Source: Hyphomicrobiales bacterium (GTDB lineage: Bacteria > Pseudomonadota > Alphaproteobacteria > Rhizobiales > Afifellaceae). Taken from it: a DNA stretch of 5,556 nt. Every line of letters starts with the position of its first letter. Positions within the stretch are counted from its first letter, which is position 1. The notes beneath the pieces are model-generated. The model did not search any database. It worked only from the letters and a program-made list of their open reading frames with translations, and had not been told where the DNA came from. Position numbers and translations under genes: made by a program. The DNA lies in the NCBI GenBank assembly GCA_013812985.1, contig JACCSN010000927.1:1-5556 (forward strand). Reading direction: 5' to 3'. This document shows, piece after piece, positions 1 through 5,556 of this stretch.

Positions 1-2
1 GG

Positions 3-185
3 TGGAAGGAGACCAATGTGCACGAGCTCGGCGGCAGGGACGGAAAGCAGATCGAGGTGGAAGTGCAGGAGCCGGCTCGGGATAAGCTCGCGGCGGCGAT
101 CCTCCGCATCGTGCATCGGGCCAACGAGACCCGGATCGAGGAGCGGCGGCAGCTGACGGCAAGCGGGCGAGACGATGGCGACTGA
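3..185 (+). CDS. Partial small-terminase-like protein (C-terminal 60 residues)
   Basis: This open frame runs in from the window edge and stops at TGA 183-185; its start lies outside the window. The visible part begins WKETNVHELGG and continues into a charged, probably helical tail (…LAAAILRIVHRANETRIEERRQ…). The opening 13 codons match codons of the downstream gene (493-531) at about 79% of bases and 10 of 13 residues, so the two are paralogues. The downstream copy has the helix-turn-helix layout of phage small terminase-like proteins, which bind DNA and help select the packaging site; by homology this is probably another such protein. The tails differ: this one has a longer basic/acidic helix where the neighbour ends in an IERVI-type tail. 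Its stop overlaps the next start by 11 nt, which suggests co-transcription and coupled translation. The frame is well supported; the function is inferred from the paralogue only. Confidence 0.6.
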   Translation, partial: WKETNVHELGGRDGKQIEVEVQEPARDKLAAAILRIVHRANETRIEERRQLTASGRDDGD

Positions 186-603
186 CAGCCTGTTGCCGAT
201 ATCCGAGCCGGACACGACTGGGGAAGCGGAACCAACACCCTCCCGCTACGAGCCTCTCCCGGGCCATCGCAACCAGGTCGAAGCCATGGCCGGCTACGGG
301 GTGTCGGAAGCCGATATCGCCAAGGTTCTGGACATCGATCCGGAGACGCTGCGGCTGCACTACCGGCGGGAGCTGCAGGCGAGCAGGGTCAAGACGAACG
401 CCAAGGTAGCGGAGAACCTCTATCGCAAGGCCACCGGCGATGGCTGCGAGGCGGTCACCGCGGCGATCTTCTGGCTGAAGAAGCGAGCGCGCTGGAAAGA
501 AACCAGCGTGCACGAGGTGGGCGGTAGCGACGGTGGGCCGATCCAGATCCAGCGGATTGAGCGAGTGATCATCGATCCCGGGCGCCCTGCTTCCACTTCT
601 TGA
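175..603 (+). CDS. Small-terminase-like helix-turn-helix protein, 142 aa
   Basis: A 142-residue protein with a disordered, Pro/Glu/Thr-rich start (1-24). A compact helical segment with helix-turn-helix character follows (about 30-67: GYGVSEADIAKVLDI, then DPETLRLHYRRELQ). Next comes a helical stretch with the family-like pattern of Asn-Ala-Lys-Val-Ala-Glu, then RKATGDG and FWLKKRARWKET (about 75-110), and a short tail (PIQIQRIERVI). This order is what I know from alphaproteobacterial proteins annotated as small terminase-like or hypothetical HTH proteins. In phages the small terminase recognises packaging-site DNA and recruits the large subunit, but chromosomal copies are often orphans and may simply be DNA-binding proteins. 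No large terminase, portal or capsid gene is visible. The ATG at 175 overlaps the upstream stop and has only a weak GGCGAGA-like ribosome site. The last residues (DPGRPASTS) look atypical and may reflect a junction near 575-603. Confidence 0.7.
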   Translation: MATDSLLPISEPDTTGEAEPTPSRYEPLPGHRNQVEAMAGYGVSEADIAKVLDIDPETLRLHYRRELQASRVKTNAKVAENLYRKATGDGCEAVTAAIFWLKKRARWKETSVHEVGGSDGGPIQIQRIERVIIDPGRPASTS

Positions 604-703
604 GCGTGCGAACCGTGGTTTCGTCCCTGACGATGTCGTGGCGCGGAGGTGCGAGTTCCAGACGTTTCATTGCGCATCGTCGCTCTTGCGTCGACACAGC
701 CCA

Positions 704-730
704 GGTGCCATCGGATTGCAACCCGTCACC
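704..730. promoter_or_regulatory. Operator-like dyad upstream of the transporter operon
   Basis: Bases 712-725 (CGGATTGCAACCCG) form a 14-bp palindrome with a single mismatched pair (A715/C722) around a TTGCAA core. It is flanked by a second inverted pair, GGTG (704-707) and CACC (727-730), slightly off-centre. The site ends 35 nt before the binding-protein ATG at 761. This is where a LacI- or GntR-type regulator of a sugar importer would be expected to act, or where a 5'-leader hairpin could form. Symmetry and position are seen; the operator role is inferred. No convincing -35/-10 pair could be picked out around it. Confidence 0.35.
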
Positions 731-760
731 AAGGCGGGGCCAAGACCGGGAGAGATAATC

Positions 761-1744
761 ATGAGAAAACGTGCTTTCGTTCAAACGCTGGCAGGCACAT
801 GGCTTGCCATTGTCGTAGCCCTTACCGGGCTGTCGCCTGCAGCGGCGCAGAACAAGGAGGTCGTTTACATCACGCCGGGCCTCGACCTGCCGTTCTGGCG
901 CTACCTGTCGAAGGGCGTCGAGAATGTCGTCACCGCAAAGGGTTACACCTTCCAGGCCTTGGATTCGCGCAACAGCGCCGACACTCAGCTCAGGAATGCT
1001 CAGGACGCCATAGCCCGTGGTGTAGCCGGAATCGTTATCTCGCCAACTGACAGCTCGACTGCACCCAGCGTGCTGGCGCTGGCGGAAAAGGCGCAGATCC
1101 CTGTCATCGTCGCCGATATCGGTACCAACAGCGGCGAGTATGTCTCCTTCATCATCTCCGATAATTACGAAGGGGCGAAGGGCGTGGGAGAAGCACTCGC
1201 CGCGGCGATGAAGGCCAAAGGCTGGGAAAGCGGCTCCGTCGGGCTGGTGACGATCTCGCAGGCCCGCAAGAACGGCCAGGCACGGACCTCCGGATTTCGC
1301 GACGCGCTGAAGGAAGCCGGAATCACGAAAGAGGCCGGGCTGCAGCAGATGCAGTCCTACACGGCCGATGAAACGTTTAAGTTCACCCAGGATATGGTGA
1401 CGGCGAACCCGGACATGCGCGGCCTGTGGATTCAGACCGATCAGCCGGCGATCGGCGCCATGCGCGCCATCAAGGCGGCCCGCAAGGATGGCGAAATCCT
1501 GCTCGCCGCCTTTGACGGCATCCCGGATTTCGTCGACCTTCTGAAATCGGGCGAAATCGTCGCATCCGGCATGCAGCAGCCTTACCTGATGGGGCAGAAG
1601 TCGGCGGAAGCCCTGTTCACCCATCTCGAGGGGGGCACGCCGGAGAAGGAGATCTTGGTGCCGATCCTGATCGTCACCAGTGAGAACATCGAAGAAGTGC
1701 TGCCGACGGTGAAGGAAACGGTGTTCGCCAACGAAATGCAGTAG
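761..1744 (+). CDS. Periplasmic sugar-binding protein of a CUT2-type ABC importer
   Basis: A 327-aa periplasmic-binding protein of the ribose/galactose type (Peripla_BP_4-like, RbsB/XylF class) that should capture a sugar or sugar-like solute and deliver it to the membrane complex encoded just downstream. A signal peptide is clear: basic RKR at 2-4, a hydrophobic core at about 11-24, and an AAA/Q cleavage site after residue 29. The mature part starts with the family pattern VVYITPGLDLPFWRYLSKG. It continues with GIVISPTDS and IPVIVADIGTNSGEYVS, then WIQTDQPAIGAMRAI (Asp227) and AAFDGIPDFVDLLKSGEI (Asp252), and the hinge-region QQPYLMGQ. ATG 761 is chosen because it gives a proper signal peptide and follows GGGAGA (749-754) by 6 nt; an ATG at 638 in the same frame would add 41 unrelated residues. 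The aromatic FWR near the first binding loop is typical of hexose/pentose binders, but the substrate cannot be named. A stem-loop follows the stop. Confidence 0.9.
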   Translation: MRKRAFVQTLAGTWLAIVVALTGLSPAAAQNKEVVYITPGLDLPFWRYLSKGVENVVTAKGYTFQALDSRNSADTQLRNAQDAIARGVAGIVISPTDSSTAPSVLALAEKAQIPVIVADIGTNSGEYVSFIISDNYEGAKGVGEALAAAMKAKGWESGSVGLVTISQARKNGQARTSGFRDALKEAGITKEAGLQQMQSYTADETFKFTQDMVTANPDMRGLWIQTDQPAIGAMRAIKAARKDGEILLAAFDGIPDFVDLLKSGEIVASGMQQPYLMGQKSAEALFTHLEGGTPEKEILVPILIVTSENIEEVLPTVKETVFANEMQ

Positions 1745-1789
1745 CTTGGTGAGCGGCCCGGTCTTGCCGGACCGCTCCCTCGTCAAGCT
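1743..1789 (+). terminator. Intercistronic stem-loop after the binding-protein gene (probably not a full terminator)
   Basis: The core arms GAGCGGCCCGG (1751-1761) and CCGGACCGCTC (1767-1777) pair over 11 positions with one C/A mismatch, closing a TCTTG loop. An outer pair, AGCTTG (1743-1748) with CAAGCT (1784-1789), extends the stem across an asymmetric internal loop. No T-run follows, so a complete Rho-independent stop is unlikely. In importer operons, hairpins in this position are known to protect the binding-protein mRNA end or reduce read-through, giving more binding protein than ATPase and permease. Pairing is seen; the role is inferred. Confidence 0.55.
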
Positions 1790-1800
1790 GTAGCCGCTAC

Positions 1801-3687
1801 ATGACCGACCTCTCGGAGCCCATCCTCGTTGCGACCGGCATCAGGAAGATGTTCGATCGCACTCGTGCGCTGTCAGGGGCCACGCTGGAAGTCCGCGCCG
1901 GCGAAATCCACGGCCTGCTCGGCGCCAATGGCGCGGGAAAGTCCACCCTGTCGAAGGTAATATCCGGGCACCATTCGCGCGATAGCGGCGAGCTGCACCA
2001 CAAGGGAAAGGCGCTCAACCACCGCTCGACGCGCGAGGCGCTCGATGCCGGCATCGCCATAGTGATGCAGGAGACCAGCCTGGCGCCCGATCTATCGGTG
2101 CTGGAGAATATCTTCCTTCCTGAACTCGGCCGCCGCGGCCGGCTCTCCTATGCGTCAATGCGTAAGCGTGCGGCGGGCCTCCTGGCAAATCTCGGCCACG
2201 AACACGCACTGCCGCTCGACCTGGAGGTGGCGAGGCTCTCTGCGGCCCAGCGGCAGCTGGTGGAGATCGCCAAGGCGCTGGCGCTCGACGCGGACCTCAT
2301 TATCTTCGACGAGCCTTCCGCCTCGCTCAGCCCTATCGAAGTGGAGCGGCTCTTCGACGTCATGGCGCTGCTGCGCGATGGCGGGCGGGCACTGGTCTTC
2401 GTGTCGCACCGCCTGGAGGAGGTGTTCGCCATCACGGACCGGGTGACGATCTTGCGGGAGGGGCGCACCGTGCTTGCCTCGCGCGACACGGCTTCGCTGA
2501 CCCAGGCCGACATCATTCGCTCCATGGTGGGGCGGGAGCTCGGCGCAATCTACGCGACCCCAGGCTTGAACCCGGCAGAGTCCGAAGCGCCGGTGATCTT
2601 CGAGGTGGAGGGCCTGAGCACCCCGCCCGCGGTGCGAAACGTGTCCTTCAAAGTGCGGCGCGGCGAGATTCTCGGCCTCGGCGGGCTGGTCGGCGCCGGA
2701 CGTTCGGAGACGGCTGAGGCGATCTTCGGCCTGCGCAAGCGCACGGCCGGAACGCTGCGTTTGGAGGGGCGGGTCATCACGCCGCGAAAGCCGGTCGACG
2801 CCGTGAAGGCCGGCATCGGCTTTGTCGCCGAGGACCGGCGCGTGCAGAACATCGTGCCCGACCTGTCAGTCCGTGAAAACCTGCTCCTGGCGCATCTGGG
2901 CGCGCATCGCGGCTTCGGCCTCGGCTACAAGAGCCGGGACGCCCAGGTCGATGCGCTGCTGAACAGCCTCGGCCTGCCCAAGGAACGGCTGCTCGACGCC
3001 AACATGCTGAACTTTTCCGGCGGCATGCAGCAGAAGATCATCATCGCGCGCTGGCTGCTGCTGGAGCCAAAGGTGCTGATCCTCGATGAACCGACAAAGG
3101 GCGTCGACATCGGCACGCGCGCCTCGATCTACGGCCTTTTGCGGGACATCTCCGCGCGTGGGGTGGCGGTGGTTGTGATCTCGTCGGATTTCGAAGAGCT
3201 TCTGGGCGTCTGCGAGCGGGTAGTGGTGATCAGCGACGGGATGAGCATCGCGGACGTGCCGAGCCGGCTTCTCGATGTGGAGAAGCTGACGTTGCTCGCC
3301 GCGCCGCGCACCTCGATGCGGCGAAATACCGACGTGCTGAACCGGCTCACGGCGGATTGCGGCGGCGCCAGCTTCTGGACGTTGCTCGACGGCGAAAATC
3401 TGATCTGCCTGAATACGGTCGTAGCTGATGAAACGGCCGACCCCGGGCTGCGGCCGGGCGAGGCGAAGTCGATCGGCGCGACGCGCATCGCCGAAGCCCT
3501 GCGCCGCCGCGAGCCGCATTTCGTCGCCGAATCCGATGGCAGCCGCTCCACCATGCTGGCGCCGATCACAAGTCGGCGCGGGCATGACCTCGGCTGGATC
3601 GGGCTCACGGTGCCGGGCGCGGCAGCTCATCCCGAAGCGGAGCTGATCCGCCAGTTCATCGATACGCTGAACGAGGCAGTCGCATGA
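1801..3687 (+). CDS. CUT2-type sugar ABC transporter ATPase with C-terminal GAF-like extension, 628 aa
   Basis: A cytoplasmic double-ATPase subunit of the RbsA/XylG/MglA class that powers import through the downstream permease. Domain 1 (about 8-240) has Walker A GANGAGKST (41-49), signature LSAAQ (146-150), Walker B LIIFDEP (166-172) and switch His203. Domain 2 (about 268-495) has the degenerate Walker A GLVGAGRSE (295-303, Arg in place of Lys), signature SGGMQQK (406-412) and Walker B VLILDEP (425-431), and it lacks the switch His (VISSDFEE). Both deviations are usual for the second half of this family. Relatives end near residue 500; this one continues for about 125 residues (506-628). A strand-helix-strand pattern there (FWTLLDGENLICL, then a SIGATRIAEALRRREP helix, then STMLAPITSRRG and LGWIGLTVPG, then a final helix) resembles a GAF ligand-sensing domain. 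ATG 1801 is the first start after the in-frame stop at 1750, yet no Shine-Dalgarno precedes it. The stop overlaps the permease start (ATGA). Confidence 0.9.
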   Translation: MTDLSEPILVATGIRKMFDRTRALSGATLEVRAGEIHGLLGANGAGKSTLSKVISGHHSRDSGELHHKGKALNHRSTREALDAGIAIVMQETSLAPDLSVLENIFLPELGRRGRLSYASMRKRAAGLLANLGHEHALPLDLEVARLSAAQRQLVEIAKALALDADLIIFDEPSASLSPIEVERLFDVMALLRDGGRALVFVSHRLEEVFAITDRVTILREGRTVLASRDTASLTQADIIRSMVGRELGAIYATPGLNPAESEAPVIFEVEGLSTPPAVRNVSFKVRRGEILGLGGLVGAGRSETAEAIFGLRKRTAGTLRLEGRVITPRKPVDAVKAGIGFVAEDRRVQNIVPDLSVRENLLLAHLGAHRGFGLGYKSRDAQVDALLNSLGLPKERLLDANMLNFSGGMQQKIIIARWLLLEPKVLILDEPTKGVDIGTRASIYGLLRDISARGVAVVVISSDFEELLGVCERVVVISDGMSIADVPSRLLDVEKLTLLAAPRTSMRRNTDVLNRLTADCGGASFWTLLDGENLICLNTVVADETADPGLRPGEAKSIGATRIAEALRRREPHFVAESDGSRSTMLAPITSRRGHDLGWIGLTVPGAAAHPEAELIRQFIDTLNEAVA

Positions 3688-4691
3688 CGGACATCACGGA
3701 AGCCGCTGACCCCGCCCTGGCCGCGGATGCTTCGGCTCAGCCGCCGCGCTCCGCGCTGGCGCGGCTTACGGGCCGGCTGGAAATCCGCATGCTTGGCCTG
3801 GCCCTGATCATCGCCATTGGCCTGTCGCTGCTGTCGCCGTACTTCCTGACGCAAAACAACCTCTTGAATATTCTGGACCAATCGGTGGTCATCGGCATCG
3901 TCGCGGTTGGCATGACATTCGTCATCCTGACCGGCGGCATCGACCTCTCTGTTGGTTCGGTAGCGGGGCTGACCGGCGTCATCCTGGGCCTGTCGTTGCA
4001 GAACTTTGGCATTCCGGTCTCGATCGCCCTGGCGGTGCTCGCCGGCGCCGGCATCGGCCTGTTCTCCGGCATTCTTATCGCCTATTTCGGTCTCGCGGCT
4101 TTCGTGGTCACGCTCGGGGTGATGGCGATCGGGCGGAGCCTCGCCTACATTTTTTCCGGCCAGACGGCGATCTCCGGCTTCCCGTCCGAACTGTCGGACA
4201 TTGTCTATACGACGGTGCTCGGCATTCCCGCGAACGTGCTGTTCCTCGGCGCGCTTTACCTGCTGGCATGGGCCTATCTCACCTATACGAAAGGCGGCAG
4301 GACGATCTACGCCGTGGGCTCCAACAAGGAGGCGGCGCGGGCAGCCGGATTGTCGGTTCTGTTCTACAGCGTGCTGCCCTATGTCGTGTCTGGCGCTTTA
4401 GCGGCGGTGGCGGTGACATTCTCGATCGCGCAGATCCTCTCCGTCGACCCGCTAACCGGCACGGCGCTGGAACTCGACGCGATCGCCGCGGTGGTGATCG
4501 GCGGCGCCAGCCTGTTCGGCGGCCGGGGATCGATCGTCGGCACGCTGATCGGCGTGCTCATCATGGTGATGATCCGCAACGGCCTGAACCTCATGGGTGT
4601 ATCGCCGTTCTGGCAGGGCTCGGCGATCGGCGGCATTATTATCCTCGCACTGCTTGCAGAGAGCGTATTGAGCTCGCGCGTGAACCGATAG
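3684..4691 (+). CDS. CUT2-type sugar ABC transporter permease (RbsC-like)
   Basis: A 335-aa inner-membrane permease of the BPD_transp_2/RbsC class; two copies would form the channel driven by the upstream ATPase. After a 35-residue Ala/Pro-rich cytoplasmic tail it has eight to ten hydrophobic segments, roughly at 36-55, 66-84, 91-106, 112-134, 138-157, 183-200, 228-250, 264-280, 284-298 and 312-329. Family hallmarks are GGIDLSVGS (84-92), the cytoplasmic-loop motif YAVGSNKEAARAAG (209-222), which is thought to contact the ATPase, and ELDAIAAVVIGGASLFGGRGS (263-283). Length and motifs are normal, with no lesion. The ATG overlaps the ATPase stop by 4 nt and GAGG (3673-3676) lies 7 nt upstream, so translation is probably coupled. 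It is the last transporter gene; no catabolic gene follows, and I see no clear terminator after its TAG. Confidence 0.92.
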   Translation: MTDITEAADPALAADASAQPPRSALARLTGRLEIRMLGLALIIAIGLSLLSPYFLTQNNLLNILDQSVVIGIVAVGMTFVILTGGIDLSVGSVAGLTGVILGLSLQNFGIPVSIALAVLAGAGIGLFSGILIAYFGLAAFVVTLGVMAIGRSLAYIFSGQTAISGFPSELSDIVYTTVLGIPANVLFLGALYLLAWAYLTYTKGGRTIYAVGSNKEAARAAGLSVLFYSVLPYVVSGALAAVAVTFSIAQILSVDPLTGTALELDAIAAVVIGGASLFGGRGSIVGTLIGVLIMVMIRNGLNLMGVSPFWQGSAIGGIIILALLAESVLSSRVNR

Positions 4692-4749
4692 TCACAACTG
4701 CTGGCTTAACACTCCTATTGAAGAACTCTTCCTGTATACGTCTGATGCT

Positions 4750-4777
4750 TTGACCAAATAGCAAACGGTGGTATGCC
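4750..4777 (+). promoter_or_regulatory. Candidate promoter of the recombinase gene
   Basis: TTGACC (4750-4755) matches the -35 consensus at five of six bases. After a 16-nt spacer comes TATGCC (4772-4777), a weak -10 with three matches. Transcription would start around 4784, giving a very short leader before ATG 4799. The stretch 4692-4798 is more AT-rich than its surroundings, as expected for a promoter region. The inverted repeat at 4762-4782 overlaps the spacer and the -10. Confidence 0.35.
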
Positions 4778-4782
4778 GTTTG
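4762..4782. repeat. Inverted repeat overlapping the candidate recombinase promoter
   Basis: CAAACGG (4762-4768) and CCGTTTG (4776-4782) are perfect 7-bp inverted arms separated by TGGTATG; a T/G wobble would extend the stem by one pair. It ends 16 nt before the recombinase start and covers the proposed -10 element. It could be an operator, a resolvase binding half-site pair (res-like) or an mRNA hairpin near the ribosome site. The arms are seen; the function is inferred. Confidence 0.45.
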
Positions 4783-4798
4783 GTGGTGAGCGGGATTT

Positions 4799-5395
4799 AT
4801 GCTCATGCGCAATGCTGTTCCTTATTACCGCGTCTCCACCGTCCGGCAGGGCCGCTCGGGGCTCGGCATCGAGGCCCAGCGCACTACAGTCCAGCGCTTC
4901 GCCGAAGCCGAAGCAATCACCCTCCTTCCAGAGCACGTCGAGGTGGAGACCGGCAAGGGCGCCGACGCTCTGGACCGCCGTCCCCAGCTCGCCACAGCTC
5001 TGGCTGCAGCTCGGTCAGCGAAGTGCCCCGTGCTGGTCGCCAAACTCGACCGCCTCTCCCGCGACGTAGCCTTCATCTCCGGTCTGATGGCGCAGCGCAT
5101 TCCCTTCATCGTCGCCGAGCTCGGGGCGGATGCGGACCCCTTCATGCTTCACCTTTACGCAGCCCTGGCGGAAAAGGAGCGCCGGCTCATCGGCGAGCGC
5201 ACCAGGGCAGCCCTTTCTGCCCGCAAGGTCCAGGGCGCTCGGCTCGGCAACCGCTCGAACGCGAGCCAGGCCGCATTGCTTGGGCGGGAAGCTCAGATCG
5301 CAGAAGCCGACCGGTTCGCAGCCAACGTCCTGCCGCTTGTCGAAGCGATCCGAGCCTCGGGCGGGTCAAGCCTGGCCGGCATCGCCGCGGTATAA
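4799..5395 (+). CDS. Small serine recombinase (resolvase/invertase family), C-terminally truncated
   Basis: A 198-aa serine recombinase that would cut and rejoin DNA through a phosphoserine link. The catalytic domain is complete. Ser13 sits in [10 protein letters not shown], followed by GLGIEAQR, the conserved active-site segment KLDRLSRD (82-89) with Arg85 and Arg88, and [15 protein letters not shown]. Next come [15 protein letters not shown] (121-135) at the start of the long helix and the linker [11 protein letters not shown]. The DNA-binding region then starts ([19 protein letters not shown]) but ends abruptly at TAA 5393-5395. Relatives I know continue with an A-L-N-x-R-G-V segment and an ARGGRWHVSTV-type recognition segment. 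Those residues are still encoded downstream, partly in another frame (see 5396-5476). ATG 4799 is preferred over 4805 because GGTGAG (4785-4790) is 8 nt upstream of it. The truncated protein probably cannot bind DNA normally. Its family often travels with mobile elements. Confidence 0.85.
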   Translation: MLMRNAVPYYRVSTVRQGRSGLGIEAQRTTVQRFAEAEAITLLPEHVEVETGKGADALDRRPQLATALAAARSAKCPVLVAKLDRLSRDVAFISGLMAQRIPFIVAELGADADPFMLHLYAALAEKERRLIGERTRAALSARKVQGARLGNRSNASQAALLGREAQIAEADRFAANVLPLVEAIRASGGSSLAGIAAV

Positions 5396-5476
5396 AGGCG
5401 TTCGCAACGCCCGCGGCGGCCGGTGGCACGTCTCAACGGTGCAAGCCTGCTCGCCAGGACAGAGCGTCTCGGGTGA
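5396..5476 (+). pseudogene. Out-of-frame remnant of the recombinase C-terminus
   Basis: In the +1 frame, bases 5397 to about 5443 encode GVRNARGGRWHVSTVQ, the expected end of the recombinase DNA-binding domain. From about 5446 the original frame again gives family-like sequence (LLARTERLG) and reaches TGA 5474-5476. The gene therefore seems to have had an intact end near 5476 (about 225-228 aa) and to have suffered two compensating small lesions. Compared with the remembered pattern IAAALNxRGV, about 8 nt are missing around 5390-5396, and about 1 nt is missing around 5444. The first lesion creates the TAA stop. A 6-bp hairpin (5397-5402 with 5406-5411) abuts it. Sequencing error is possible but would need two separate events. 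Confidence 0.55.
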
Positions 5477-5556
5477 GCCGGGCTTTATTAGACGGGAACA
5501 ATAGCGGCGGCGAAGTCAGAGCTTGGCGGCGCGTCGGACCTGCCGCCGATCGGGAT

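Noticed and set aside
611..620. AACCGTGGTT as a LacI-type operator
   Set aside because: The arms are only 4 bp with a non-symmetric centre, and the site lies about 140 nt from the start; the dyad at 704-730 is better placed and longer.
671..1786. Long minus-strand open frame antisense to the binding-protein gene (it runs on to 569)
   Set aside because: The plus-strand gene has a signal peptide, a ribosome site and full family motifs. The minus frame is Arg/His/Asp-rich with no recognisable domain, as expected of an antisense shadow in GC-rich DNA.
2866..3630. 254-codon minus-strand open frame inside the ATPase gene
   Set aside because: It is antisense to unmistakable ATPase motifs and to the GAF-like tail; its low-complexity Arg/Gln/Ala/His composition and lack of a ribosome site mark it as a shadow.
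4720..4731. Perfect short palindrome GAAGA-AC-TCTTC downstream of the permease, considered as a terminator
   Set aside because: The 2-nt gap is too small for a stable loop and no T-run follows, so it is not supported as a terminator; it could be a chance palindrome or a weak protein site.
4718..4740. TTGAAG (4718-4723) and TATACG (4735-4740) as a promoter
   Set aside because: The spacing is only 11 nt, too short for a sigma70 promoter; the pair at 4750 and 4772 is better placed.
4268..4753. 161-codon plus-strand frame overlapping the permease end
   Set aside because: It is an Arg/Gly-rich alternate frame of a strongly conserved permease region and resembles no family I know.
5488..5556. Minus-strand frame open from the window end (PIGGRSDAPPSSDFAA… to TAA at 5488) as the end of a neighbouring gene
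   Set aside because: It has only about 22 codons, and the other minus frames near the edge are also open for similar lengths, so no frame can be preferred without sequence beyond the window. I see no other supported feature in 5477-5556.

Overview
The window is GC-rich (codons mostly end in G or C). It reads as an accessory region of an alphaproteobacterium, most likely of the Hyphomicrobiales type (Methylobacterium, Bosea, Mesorhizobium and relatives). That placement is inferred from codon use, from the small-terminase-like HTH proteins and from the flavour of serine recombinase; nothing in the window fixes the genus.

Layout. (1) 3-603: two overlapping genes for small-terminase-like helix-turn-helix proteins. 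The first is cut by the window start and the second is complete; their C-termini are recognisably paralogous. (2) 604-760: an intergenic region with an operator-like dyad (704-730) close upstream of the next gene. (3) 761-4691: a complete three-gene ABC importer operon of the ribose/xylose (CUT2) class: periplasmic binding protein, double-domain ATPase and one permease. A strong stem-loop lies between genes one and two, and a 4-nt ATGA overlap joins genes two and three. (4) 4692-4798: a more AT-rich spacer with a candidate promoter that overlaps an inverted repeat. (5) 4799-5476: a small serine recombinase whose C-terminal DNA-binding part is broken by two small lesions. (6) 5477-5556: a tail in which no gene can be assigned.

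How the parts work together. The binding protein captures a sugar or sugar-like solute in the periplasm, the RbsC-like permease carries it across the inner membrane, and the RbsA-like ATPase powers the cycle. No catabolic enzyme or recognisable regulator accompanies the transporter here, so its substrate cannot be named. The most unusual gene is the ATPase. It is 628 aa, against about 500 for the family, and the extra ~125 residues at its C-terminus look like a GAF-type small-molecule sensor domain, which suggests direct allosteric control of import.

The operon sits between phage-like genes and a decaying recombinase, so it may be cargo on, or a survivor within, a mobile or formerly mobile region. 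I do not see a wholly new multi-gene system. The points most worth following up are the ATPase fusion, the operator-like dyads and the double lesion in the recombinase.
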